Assembly (NCBI GenBank): GCA_035635475.1
Contig: DASQAZ010000117.1
Location: 27,789 to 91,788 of the forward strand
Length of the DNA: 64,000 nt
Direction of reading: 5' to 3'
DNA from: VBOC01 sp035635475
GTDB taxonomy: Bacteria; Bacteroidota; Ignavibacteria; UBA10030; SZUA-254
Each line of letters opens with the position of its first letter. Positions within the stretch are counted from its first letter, which is position 1. The notes beneath the pieces were generated by a model. The model did no database searches, was not told the origin of the DNA, and saw nothing but the letters and a program-made list of their open reading frames with translations. Both the position numbers and the translations under genes were made by a program. Of this stretch, positions 1 to 8,100 are shown in pieces.

Positions 1-1764
1 CTTGACTTGCTCCGCTTCAGGTAAAGAAGTCCCGATCGGCTTTTCGAGTTCAAACCGCCAGATTCCCTCGGAACTCTGTTCGACAAACCTCCGGTAGCGC
101 TCTTCGCCGACGCGGAGGGCTTCTTCCGCCTGCTTTCGTTCGATGGCCCTCGCCACCTGCGATGAGACAAATTCAAGGATATTTTGTTCCCGTTCGCCGT
201 AAGCGTCCGGATCGGAATAGTGCTGAACGACCATGACTCCGATGGTTTTCTTCTCGACGACGAGCGGGACGCCAAGCCAGATGGGCGACGGCGAGCCGAT
301 CAGCTCGGCCTCTCCGCGCCGCCGTAGTTCCTCGTGTACCGAGGTGTTGCAGAGGAGCGGTGTCCCGGTCCTCAGGACGAATTCCGTCAAACCCTTCCCG
401 GGCTTTTTCGGAGGCGATGGTGAGTCGGCTTCGTCGACGAAATACGGAAAGCTGATGAGGCCCGAGCGCTCATCATAGAGCGCGATATAGAAGTTGTTTG
501 CGGACATGACCTCATGGATGATCCCGTGGACAGCCCGGAACAGCTCCTCGAGCGTGGGCGCGATATCCGCCGCCTGGGCGATACGATAGACGGCCGATTG
601 AAGCTGTTCGGCACGTTTGCGTTCGGTGATGTCCTGGGCAACGACAAGCTGTGCGTTTCTGCCGCCGAATTGCAACTTGTGAGAGCTGACTTCCACATCG
701 ATGACCGTGCCGTCTTTCAGAGTATGTCTCCAGGGCCCCGAAGGATGGACACTCGGGTCCGGTTCCTTCAACCGGGCTTTTAAAAGCGGCACATCTTCAG
801 TGGGACGGATCTCCGTGATCCGCATGGCGAGAAATTCTTCGCGGGAATATCCATATTTCTCCACCGCAGATTCATTCACCTCGAGAAACTCCAGCGTGCC
901 GGTATCAAAGACCCACATCGGGAGCGGACTATTCCGGAACATCAGGCGGAAGCTCTCTTCCCGCTCCATCGCCGCCTGCTGGGCTTCCTTTAATGCCGAG
1001 AATTCTTTCCGTCGCTCGGAGATATCCCGTGCGATCCCGACGAGGCCGACCGGGTTTCCGGATTCGTCACGCACTACCGAGGTCCACAACTCGACGGGAA
1101 AATCGGTTCCGTCCTTCCGGCGGTTGACGAGCTCGCCGTTCCAGGATCCCGCCATTGTGGCTGACAGAATCTGGCGTGTGAGATCCGGAGAATGACCGGG
1201 TGACCGGACGATCTCGATATTCCGCCCGACCAGCTCCTCCTCGGTGTAGCCGTACATTTCGCAGAAGGCTGGATTTATAAATAGTATCGTGTTGTCCAAC
1301 CCCGTCAAACAGAACGAGTCGCGCGTGCACGTCAGAGCATAGGCAATGAGCCTGAGTTTTTGCGCGGCCTCAGTCCGGTCGGTCACATCGCGCGATATGA
1401 CGACGACCTGAGCAGGGTTTCCCCTGCTGTCGCGGTTCAGGCTCCCCTGCGATTCGATGTGCCGCACCTGGCCGTCCTTGGCCATGAAACGGTACTCGGC
1501 CCGCCGGCCCACACCCGTCTTGACCGCTTCCTGGAAGACCCGCCGGATATGGTCCCTGTCCTCGGGGTGGACATCCTCGAATGAGTCTGTTCCCCGGGCG
1601 TCGGTATCCCCGAGAATTCTCCGGTAGTTCGGATTAGTATAGAGGCGCCTTCCCTCGAGGTCGAGAACGGCGATCAGTTCATCCACGTTTTCCAGAATGA
1701 GACCCAGCAGGCGGTCATCCAGCAGCAGCTTCGGCGGCGAGATCGGTTTCTTCAATTCCAACAT
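1..1764 (-). CDS. multi-PAS/GAF sensor protein, probable histidine kinase (3' part outside window)
   Basis: Open reading frame of 588 codons from an ATG, with no stop before the left edge, so the C-terminus is missing. Domains in order: PAS (about residues 20-130), PAS (138-250), PAS (266-378), GAF (388-540) and the start of a fourth PAS (from about 548, EQSSEGIWRFELE). Each PAS ends with the usual PAC signature such as ISRDVTDR, IARDISER or AQDITERK. There is no membrane segment, so the part seen is a cytoplasmic sensor. The kinase core would lie beyond the edge; a diguanylate cyclase or phosphatase output is also possible. The second PAS closely resembles the last PAS of the kinase at 35283-38846 (shared VRSP, GEL-NR-KDG-DFPV and GIARDIS-type stretches). 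Confidence 0.85.
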   Translation of the reverse strand, partial: MLELKKPISPPKLLLDDRLLGLILENVDELIAVLDLEGRRLYTNPNYRRILGDTDARGTDSFEDVHPEDRDHIRRVFQEAVKTGVGRRAEYRFMAKDGQVRHIESQGSLNRDSRGNPAQVVVISRDVTDRTEAAQKLRLIAYALTCTRDSFCLTGLDNTILFINPAFCEMYGYTEEELVGRNIEIVRSPGHSPDLTRQILSATMAGSWNGELVNRRKDGTDFPVELWTSVVRDESGNPVGLVGIARDISERRKEFSALKEAQQAAMEREESFRLMFRNSPLPMWVFDTGTLEFLEVNESAVEKYGYSREEFLAMRITEIRPTEDVPLLKARLKEPDPSVHPSGPWRHTLKDGTVIDVEVSSHKLQFGGRNAQLVVAQDITERKRAEQLQSAVYRIAQAADIAPTLEELFRAVHGIIHEVMSANNFYIALYDERSGLISFPYFVDEADSPSPPKKPGKGLTEFVLRTGTPLLCNTSVHEELRRRGEAELIGSPSPIWLGVPLVVEKKTIGVMVVQHYSDPDAYGEREQNILEFVSSQVARAIERKQAEEALRVGEERYRRFVEQSSEGIWRFELEKPIGTSLPEAEQVK

Positions 1765-1864
1765 GTAACAAAATATGCTAAATCTGGGTTTTTTTGAGGC
1801 TTGAATCTAGGAAAGTTTCAGGGGCACTTCAAGTGGGGTATGTCGTTCATCACTCTAAAGCGGA

Positions 1865-2536
1865 TTAATACGTCACATCATACGCCAGGGTGAAGAATTC
1901 CTCGCGTTCGTGGGTGTGGATCCGGATGACGCCGGCGCGGACGAGCCCGACGAGGGTCCGTGACGCCCGGCGATCGCTGATATTGACCAGCCTTCCGAAT
2001 TCCCGGAGTGTGATGCGCTGGTGCTGCTCCAAATGCTGAAACAACCTTCGCTCGTTCTCCCCGATCGCTATTTTGAGCGGCGGCGCGTTCACATTTTCAT
2101 TTTCGAGAATGCGGACGACTTCCCGGCTGGCCATGACGGTTTTGTCGTTCATCCGGATGTAGACGCGTGTATTTTCCCCGTTCATACGGTCGTGCGCTCC
2201 GAGAAAATAATGGGGCTTGTTCCGGCTTTCCTCGATTCGGCATACGATGACGTCCCTCCCATCAAAAGGCACAATCGTGATGCTCGGCCGAATCGCCGGG
2301 TCGCAGCAGTCTCTTCCGGCGAGCTCGATCAGTTCAACCTCGGATTTTTCACTCTCGACACCCGCGATCGAACCGTCGTCGTCAACCCCGAAGAGAATCG
2401 TCCCGCCCTTCGTGTTTGCGAACGAGATGATCGTACGGGCAATTTTCTCCGGCGATGAGATCCGCCGCTTGAATTCGATGCCGAATCCTTCGCCGTCTTC
2501 GATCAGCCGATTGACATCGCGAAAATTCATGTCCAA
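1865..2536 (-). CDS. AlbA_2 (Schlafen-like) domain regulator with winged-helix C-terminus
   Basis: 223 residues. The N-terminal half shows the AlbA_2/divergent AAA-4 pattern: EFKRRI near residue 23, FANTKGGTILFGVDDDG around residues 38-53, and an R-IEE-R-KPHYF stretch after the central strands. The C-terminal 65 residues look like a winged helix (RLFQHLEQHQRITLREFG, then a recognition-type helix). Family members bind nucleotides or nucleic acids and are often annotated as putative transcriptional regulators. It is the last gene of the minus-strand group rel - HU-like - ruvX - this gene, 32 bp after ruvX. What it regulates cannot be told from sequence. Confidence 0.8.
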   Translation of the reverse strand: MDMNFRDVNRLIEDGEGFGIEFKRRISSPEKIARTIISFANTKGGTILFGVDDDGSIAGVESEKSEVELIELAGRDCCDPAIRPSITIVPFDGRDVIVCRIEESRNKPHYFLGAHDRMNGENTRVYIRMNDKTVMASREVVRILENENVNAPPLKIAIGENERRLFQHLEQHQRITLREFGRLVNISDRRASRTLVGLVRAGVIRIHTHEREEFFTLAYDVTY

Positions 2537-2568
2537 TAGATCCAGTAATTGAGGGCTGTGTGCCAGGG

Positions 2569-2988
2569 CTATCGGCCCTGCCGGTCGAGGTAGCCCTGGA
2601 GGATCAGCGCCGAGGCCATCTCGTCGATCGTCCCCCGGGACCTGCGCTTGAATTTCCCGACATTCATCTCGCGGAGAGTCCGGTGCGCCTCCTGTGTCGT
2701 GAAGCGTTCATCCTGCCGGACAATTTCAATTCCAAGCTCCGCTTCGAGCGCCCGAATGAACTCCTCAACTTCTTCCGCCTTTGAACCCTTTTGGCCTTTG
2801 AGATTCAAGGGAATGCCGACGACTATTTTTTCAACTTCAAATTCGCCTGCGATGCGTTTGATTTCCCCGATCAATTTTTCCGAATTCGGCAGGACCGTCA
2901 CGCCGCGTGCGATGATGTTCAGCGGGTCGCTGACGGCGATGCCGACGCGCTTGCTTCCATAATCGATGCCGAGAACGCGTTTCCCCAA
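2569..2988 (-). CDS. ruvX: Holliday junction resolvase-like YqgF/RuvX
   Basis: 139 residues, the usual family length. RNase H-fold motifs are intact: GIDYGSKRVGIAVSD at the N-terminus (first acidic residue), IVVGIPLNLKG in the middle, DERFTTQEAHR, and the final DEMASALILQGYLD with the last catalytic aspartate. The family acts as a putative Holliday junction resolvase and, in E. coli, in pre-16S rRNA maturation. It lies 12 bp downstream of the HU-like gene and upstream of the AlbA_2 gene, so probably co-transcribed from the rel promoter. Confidence 0.95.
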   Translation of the reverse strand: MGKRVLGIDYGSKRVGIAVSDPLNIIARGVTVLPNSEKLIGEIKRIAGEFEVEKIVVGIPLNLKGQKGSKAEEVEEFIRALEAELGIEIVRQDERFTTQEAHRTLREMNVGKFKRRSRGTIDEMASALILQGYLDRQGR

Positions 2989-3000
2989 CGCCGATCAGGC

Positions 3001-3342
3001 TCAATTGTTCGATGGGATCCGGCCTTCAAGCGGCTGGGAGAGAAAACTCTTGAGAAGTTTTCCCGGCTTGAAATGGGACTTCCGGCGTGAGGGCACGAAG
3101 ATCACTTCTCCCGATTTGGGATTGCGGGCTTTTGGTTTCGACTTTGTGGGCTTGACTTCAAAAACTCCGAAGTCGCGGATCTCGATGCGCAGCCCGGGAT
3201 TGGCGCTCATCATGATTTCGCGCACGGCGGTGAATACCCGCTCGGTCCACTTCGCGGAGGCATTCACCTTCTCGCCGCTCGCGAGCGCCACCTTCCTGAT
3301 GATATCTCTCTTCGTGTACGTCCTCGCCCGCCGACCGTTCAT
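3001..3342 (-). CDS. HU/IHF-family DNA-binding protein
   Basis: 113 residues, slightly longer than HU (about 90) because of basic N- and C-terminal extensions. It starts with TKRDIIRKVA, has the EIRDFGVFEV turn before the beta arms, and an arm region KARNPKSGEVIFVPSRRK where HU usually has RNPQTG and a proline tip. This architecture binds and bends DNA non-specifically as a dimer. It sits 13 bp downstream of rel on the same strand, so nucleoid packaging and (p)ppGpp control may be co-expressed (inference). HU versus IHF cannot be separated here. Confidence 0.92.
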   Translation of the reverse strand: MNGRRARTYTKRDIIRKVALASGEKVNASAKWTERVFTAVREIMMSANPGLRIEIRDFGVFEVKPTKSKPKARNPKSGEVIFVPSRRKSHFKPGKLLKSFLSQPLEGRIPSNN

Positions 3343-3355
3343 TAAATCCCCCTTC

Positions 3356-5539
3356 CTATTCCATAAGGCGTTCAGCCCTGTAGACGCCTTTGATTTTCCG
3401 CAGCTTCTCGATCACGCGAGCGAGGTGATCCGTATGCTTGACGCCGATGATAATCGTCCCCTCGAAGGCGGAGTCTCTTGCATCGATCTTGACGCCGCGA
3501 ATGTTCGTATTCTGATAGGTCGATATCGCGTGGGTGATCTCGTTGAGCATGCCGGCGCGATCTTCGCCGGAGATGCGGATCGCCGTCGGATATTCGACGC
3601 CGTTGGTGACGGGCCATCCGACTTCCACAATCCGCCGGGGATCGGTCGCAATCATGGAGGTCAGGTTCTTGCACGACTTCACATGGATTTTCACTCCCTC
3701 GCCCTTCGTGACGAATCCAACGATCTCGTCGCCGGGGATCGGGTTGCAGCACTTTGCATAGCTGTGCATGAAGTTGTCGTGGCTGCCAAAGAGCGTGATT
3801 CCTCCGGTAATGCTTCTGGCGGTGCTGAGAAACCTGTTGAACAAACCTTCCGTCTTCTCCGGCTTGGACGCTTCCGGTTGCAAGTGCTTCTGCTTCAATT
3901 CGATTTCCTGGAGGACGGCCTCGGGATTGATCTCACCGCGATGAATCTTCAAATAGAACTCGCGGAGATCGTCAATCCTGAAGTCGTGCAGGTATTTCAC
4001 CATCTCATCTTCGCCGATGTGCGCCTTGAACTTCTTGGCCTTCTTCTCCCACTGTTCCCGGCCTTCCGCGATTGCCGAACGCTCTTCTTCCTTCAGCCAC
4101 TTGCGGACCTGCGCCTTTGCCTTGTGCGTGACGACGAATTGGTCCCAATCGGCTTTCGGAGTCTGGTGTTTCGATGTGATGATCTCGACCTGATCGCCGC
4201 TGCGGAGCTGGGAATCGAGGGGGACAATCCTCCCGTTGACCTTTGCGCTGAGGCAATGAAAGCCCACGTTGGAGTGGACGGCGAAGGCGAAGTCGACGGG
4301 GGTCGCCCCTTTCGGCAGGATTCTCAGCTCGCCCTTGGGCGTGAACAAATAAATCTCGTCCTGGTACAAATTCAGTTTGAAGCTTTCCATGAGCTGTTTC
4401 GCCGGCGCTTCCTCATCGGCGTGCTCGAAGATCTCGCGCACCCAGGAGATCCAGTTCTCCAGCTCCTCATCCAGCGTCGAGAGATTCTCTTTGTACTTCC
4501 AGTGGGCTGCAACTCCCTTTTCGGCGATTTCGTGCATGGTCCGGGTCCGGATCTGCATCTCCACCATCTTCCCCTCCGGCCCGACGACGGTCGCATGAAT
4601 TGAACGGTAGCCGTTCTTCTTCGGAACCGAAATGTAATTCTTAAAGCGCTCCGGGATGGGGATATAAATAGAAGAGATGATCCCGTAAGCGGTGAAGCAA
4701 TCATTCTCATTCTCGGTGTCGAGGATGATGCGCACCGCAAACAGATCGTAAATTTCGTCGAGCGGCTTGCTCCGGCCCACCATCTTATTATAGATGCTGT
4801 AAAGGTGTTTCGGTCTTCCTTCGCTTTCGAATTTCATCCCCTCCTCCACAAGGCGCTTTTCGAGGGGCACGACAAATTTGCGGATGTACGACTCCCGCTC
4901 CTTCCGACGGGCTTTGAGCTGGCGCGCAATGTTTTCATAGTCTTCCGGATGAAGGTACTTGAAGGCGAGGTCTTCCAGCTCCCATTTAATCTTTGCCAGG
5001 CCGAACCGGTGGGCAAATGGCGCATAAATGTCAAGCGTCTCTTTCGCCAGGCGAAGCTGCTTCTCCTGGGGGAGGTATTCGAGCGTCCGCATGTTGTGCA
5101 GCCGATCGGCAAATTTCAGGAGCATCACGCGGATATCGTTCACCATGGAGAGCAGCATCTTTCGATAGCTCTCGGCCTGGGTCACCTCATGACTGCGGAA
5201 AATGTCCGATATCTTGGTAGCACCGTCGACGATGTCGGCGACCGTATCGCCGAATTCCTGACGGATGTCCTTGATTTGGAATTCGGTATCTTCTGCAACG
5301 TCATGGAGGAGCGCGCTTGCCACGGACACGTCATCGAGGGGAATTTCTTTCGCCACAACCATCGCCACTTCGTAGGGGTGGTTGAAAAACGGATCGCCGG
5401 ACGCCCGGATGTCGTTCTTGTGGGCCTCCAGACTGAACTCGAAGGCCTTCCGGATCAGCTCTTCGTTGACCGTTCGAAGGTTCTTCCGGCAAACGATAAG
5501 AAGATCTTCGAGTTTCTTTTTATATATGCCGTCGCGCAT
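3356..5539 (-). CDS. rel: bifunctional (p)ppGpp synthetase/hydrolase (Rel/SpoT family)
   Basis: 727 residues, normal for long RSH enzymes. The HD hydrolase domain is intact (FFNHPYEVA near residue 51, LHDVAEDT at 78-85). The synthetase domain follows (RPKHLYSIYNKM at 242-253, PKKNGYRSIHATV at 306-318, QIRTRTMHE near 329). A TGS domain (about 393-457) and a C-terminal ACT domain (about 650-727) complete the order. The short motif that is RXKD in bifunctional enzymes and EXDD in RelA reads RFKN at 298-301, so it is RXK-type with Asn for Asp. The intact HD box argues for a bifunctional enzyme. A strong promoter lies 73 bp upstream at 5612-5640, giving a leader of about 65 nt. Confidence 0.97.
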   Translation of the reverse strand: MRDGIYKKKLEDLLIVCRKNLRTVNEELIRKAFEFSLEAHKNDIRASGDPFFNHPYEVAMVVAKEIPLDDVSVASALLHDVAEDTEFQIKDIRQEFGDTVADIVDGATKISDIFRSHEVTQAESYRKMLLSMVNDIRVMLLKFADRLHNMRTLEYLPQEKQLRLAKETLDIYAPFAHRFGLAKIKWELEDLAFKYLHPEDYENIARQLKARRKERESYIRKFVVPLEKRLVEEGMKFESEGRPKHLYSIYNKMVGRSKPLDEIYDLFAVRIILDTENENDCFTAYGIISSIYIPIPERFKNYISVPKKNGYRSIHATVVGPEGKMVEMQIRTRTMHEIAEKGVAAHWKYKENLSTLDEELENWISWVREIFEHADEEAPAKQLMESFKLNLYQDEIYLFTPKGELRILPKGATPVDFAFAVHSNVGFHCLSAKVNGRIVPLDSQLRSGDQVEIITSKHQTPKADWDQFVVTHKAKAQVRKWLKEEERSAIAEGREQWEKKAKKFKAHIGEDEMVKYLHDFRIDDLREFYLKIHRGEINPEAVLQEIELKQKHLQPEASKPEKTEGLFNRFLSTARSITGGITLFGSHDNFMHSYAKCCNPIPGDEIVGFVTKGEGVKIHVKSCKNLTSMIATDPRRIVEVGWPVTNGVEYPTAIRISGEDRAGMLNEITHAISTYQNTNIRGVKIDARDSAFEGTIIIGVKHTDHLARVIEKLRKIKGVYRAERLME

Positions 5540-5611
5540 ACCGTTCCGGTACCAGTCTCAACATCGAACGGGAGTTGTAAGTTCATCAAAATGCTGAACT
5601 TGCTCCCCAAG

Positions 5612-5640
5612 AATATACTCCCGATGAGAATAAATGTCAA
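5612..5640 (-). promoter_or_regulatory. sigma70-type promoter of rel
   Basis: On the minus strand a perfect TTGACA box, a 17-bp spacer and TATATT. The predicted start is near 5605. The -10 box overlaps a plus-strand TATACT (5614-5619) that could serve amrA, so the region may be a bidirectional promoter. The -35 box covers the amrA start codon. Confidence 0.75.
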
Positions 5641-6290
5641 GAATCGACCGGGCCGGAGGTCTGTTGAATGTCATAAAGAATTTCCGTAAGTTTTTGCAGG
5701 ATCTTCCACCATCAGATTCCGGAGCCTTGCTATCAGACACTGAGAAACGGTTCCTGCTGGAGGCAGCACGTTCTTCAGTAGTGTCGGCCGTGAGGAAAAC
5801 GCCGCCGCGGTATTTCGAGTCTCACGAACCGTCCCTCGTCAGGCGGTGCGGGGCGTTTGTAACGCTCCGGGAAGGAAATGAACTGAGGGGCTGCATCGGG
5901 TACATCGATCCGATAAAACCCCTGGCGATCACGGTTTGCGAAGTCGCCGCCAAGGCGGCGCTTGAAGACACGCGTTTTCCGCCGGTAACACCGGGGGAAC
6001 TGGAGGGAATCAACATCGAAATCTCGGTGATCTCCCCCCTGACGAGGATGAAAGAGATCACGGAGATCGAGCTGGGAAAACATGGCTTGCTTATCGAATA
6101 TAAAAGAAGCCGCGGATTGCTGCTTCCGCAGGTCCCGGCTGAGTTTGGCTGGGATCGCGGAACGTTTCTCGCGCAGACTGCCCGAAAAGCCGGACTGCCG
6201 CCCTTGATCTGGAATAATCCCGAAGCGGAGACCTATTTCTTCACTGCAGAGATTTTCGATGAGAAGTCGGAAATCCACGAGCGGATCTGA
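5634..6290 (+). CDS. amrA: AMMECR1-domain protein (AmmeMemoRadiSam system protein A)
   Basis: 218 residues. After about 35 residues of poorly conserved N-terminus comes a full AMMECR1 domain: LRGCIGYIDPIKPL (the conserved LRGCIG core), PVTPGELEGINIEISVISPL, and near the end a WDRGTFLAQTARKAGLP-type stretch. The domain is often found next to a MEMO protein and a radical SAM enzyme; its chemistry is poorly defined. It overlaps amrB by 32 bp. The ATG at 5634 is the first in frame, but the promoter boxes are so close that a later TTG (5664) is possible. Confidence 0.9.
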   Translation: MSRIDRAGGLLNVIKNFRKFLQDLPPSDSGALLSDTEKRFLLEAARSSVVSAVRKTPPRYFESHEPSLVRRCGAFVTLREGNELRGCIGYIDPIKPLAITVCEVAAKAALEDTRFPPVTPGELEGINIEISVISPLTRMKEITEIELGKHGLLIEYKRSRGLLLPQVPAEFGWDRGTFLAQTARKAGLPPLIWNNPEAETYFFTAEIFDEKSEIHERI

Positions 6291-7155
6291 CGCTCCATCG
6301 CCTGATGAAATCACCGTGAGACCTCAAGACCCGGGCATACGCCATCCTGCGGTCGCCGGGATGTTCTATCCTGATGACCCGGCCGTTCTCGATAAGCAGC
6401 TCGAGACTCTTCTGGGCCATGCGGAGCTCCAACCGTCGCGGGGGAGCGTGGTGGGGATGATCCTTCCTCACGCAGGGTACGCATATTCGGGATACACCGC
6501 CTCCCTCGGTTACAAATTGCTCAGGAAAAAACCTGTCGACACCGTTGTGATCGTCTCGCCGAGCCACAGGGAATATTTCGACGGCATTTCAGTGTATGGC
6601 GGGTCGGCATACCGCACGCCTCTCGGCGATCTGAAAATCGACGAGGATGTGCGCACCGAACTTCTGAAAAACGACGCGGTCATCGTCTCCTCCGACGCCG
6701 GACACCGCGGGGAGCACGCGATCGAGGTGCAACTCCCCTTCATTCAAAAGGTGCTGAGCGGCGCGAAGATCGTTCCGATTGTCATGGGTGAGCAGCGGCG
6801 CGAGTATTGTTTTCATCTGGGAAAAAGGCTCGCGGATGTCCTCCGGCACAAGAGGGTGTTGCTCATCGCGAGCAGCGACCTTTCCCACTACCATCCGTAT
6901 GAGGAGGCGCAGTCACTCGACGCAATCATCATCGGCGACGTCGCGCAATTTGACTATGAAAAGATGATGAACGACCTCGAGTCGGAGCGCGCGGAAGCCT
7001 GCGGGGGCGGACCTATGGTCGCGGTTCTCGACGCCGCCCACCGGCTTGGGGCAAGCCGCGCCGAAATTCTCTACCACTGCAATTCAGGCGACATTACGGG
7101 CGATCGTCACAGTGTGGTCGGCTACCTCTCTGCGGCCCTCCTCAGCCCGAACTAG
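6259..7155 (+). CDS. amrB: MEMO1-family protein (AmmeMemoRadiSam system protein B)
   Basis: 298 residues. It begins its domain with RHPAVAGMFYPDDP near residue 28, then VVGMILPHAGYAYSGYTA, VVIVSPSHREYFDG, and LLIASSDLSHYHPYEEA, followed by ACGGGPMVAVL and GDITGDRHSVVGY. These histidines and the SSDLSHY segment match the metal-binding, dioxygenase-like pocket of MEMO proteins. It overlaps amrA by 32 bp if the ATG is used; a GTG at 6316, 25 bp after the amrA stop, is the alternative. The third usual partner, a radical SAM enzyme, is not next door. Confidence 0.92.
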   Translation: MRSRKSTSGSDAPSPDEITVRPQDPGIRHPAVAGMFYPDDPAVLDKQLETLLGHAELQPSRGSVVGMILPHAGYAYSGYTASLGYKLLRKKPVDTVVIVSPSHREYFDGISVYGGSAYRTPLGDLKIDEDVRTELLKNDAVIVSSDAGHRGEHAIEVQLPFIQKVLSGAKIVPIVMGEQRREYCFHLGKRLADVLRHKRVLLIASSDLSHYHPYEEAQSLDAIIIGDVAQFDYEKMMNDLESERAEACGGGPMVAVLDAAHRLGASRAEILYHCNSGDITGDRHSVVGYLSAALLSPN

Positions 7156-7161
7156 CCAGGC

Positions 7162-8100
7162 ATGCCTCAGTCACGTTTTCCCCGAGTTTCGATCGTCGGC
7201 GCCGGTGCCGTCGGCTCTTCGATCGGCAGGGCGCTCTTCGAGAAGGGGTATCCGATCGCATCCGTCATCAGCCGGACGGGCGATCGTGCGATCGCGCTCG
7301 CCCGTTCGGTGAAATGCAGCCGGGTTTCAACCCAAATCGGCGACGTTGCCCCGGAGAGCGAGTGCATCCTTCTCGCCGTCTCCGACGGCGCCCTTCCCGC
7401 GGTCGCGGGACAGCTTTCAAGGCTGCGCTCCCTCAAATTCAGGAAACTGTTCGCCGTTCACTGCTCGGGCGTGTATGCTGCTGACGTTCTGGAACCATTG
7501 AGGCGGCGGGGGGTTCTCGTCGCGTCCATGCATCCGATTCAGACGTTTCCCTCCGGCCGGCACGCGCATCAGCGGCGGACTCCTCTTCGCGGGATTTACT
7601 ACGGAATTGAAGGGGAGCCTGAGGCACTCAAGCGCACGAAGCGGCTGGTCGATGATCTTGAGGGCAGAGTAGTCGTTATAAAGAAGGAGATGAAACCCCT
7701 CTACCATGTCATTTGCGTTATGGCGTCGAATTACATGCTGGTGTTCCTCAATGCGATCGAGGAGCTGACGAAAATCCTGAGCGTACAGCCGGGATGGACG
7801 GAAATCTTCGGCCCCCTGATGACCGCCACGATGGAAAACGCCGTAAAGCAAACGGCGGCAGCTTCGCTCACAGGTCCGATCGTACGCGGTGATTTGTCGA
7901 CCGTCGATCTTCACCTCCGCGCACTCTCCCGTTATGCGCCCGAATTTCTGCCGCTCTATACAATGGGCGGAATCGAAGTCGCGCGGATTGCCGGCATGCG
8001 AGGGAGTATGAGCCGCGGTGAGTTCAACGGCGTCATCGCCCGGTTCAGGCGGTTCCTCAAGAGCAATCCATTCACCAACAAACGGAAGGCGAAGCGTTGA
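7162..8100 (+). CDS. DUF2520 Rossmann-fold oxidoreductase
   Basis: 312 residues. An N-terminal NAD(P)-binding Rossmann motif (VSIVGAGAVGSSIGRALF, residues about 9-26) is followed by SVISRTGDRA, then HCSGVYAADVL and the SMHPIQTFP stretch characteristic of the DUF2520 family. The C-terminal half is helical, as in 6-phosphogluconate-dehydrogenase-like dimerisation domains. The substrate is unknown. It starts 6 bp after amrB and its TGA overlaps the TTG start of the next gene, so translation is probably coupled. Confidence 0.9.
   Translation: MPQSRFPRVSIVGAGAVGSSIGRALFEKGYPIASVISRTGDRAIALARSVKCSRVSTQIGDVAPESECILLAVSDGALPAVAGQLSRLRSLKFRKLFAVHCSGVYAADVLEPLRRRGVLVASMHPIQTFPSGRHAHQRRTPLRGIYYGIEGEPEALKRTKRLVDDLEGRVVVIKKEMKPLYHVICVMASNYMLVFLNAIEELTKILSVQPGWTEIFGPLMTATMENAVKQTAAASLTGPIVRGDLSTVDLHLRALSRYAPEFLPLYTMGGIEVARIAGMRGSMSRGEFNGVIARFRRFLKSNPFTNKRKAKR

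Noticed and set aside
1765..1864. Promoter for the left-edge sensor gene
   Set aside because: A TATTTT lies close to the start but no -35 box at 16-18 bp was found; also too close to the ATG.
2966..4603. 545-codon open frame on the plus strand
   Set aside because: Antisense to rel, which has intact family motifs; composition is a shadow of the high-GC coding strand and no domain is recognisable.
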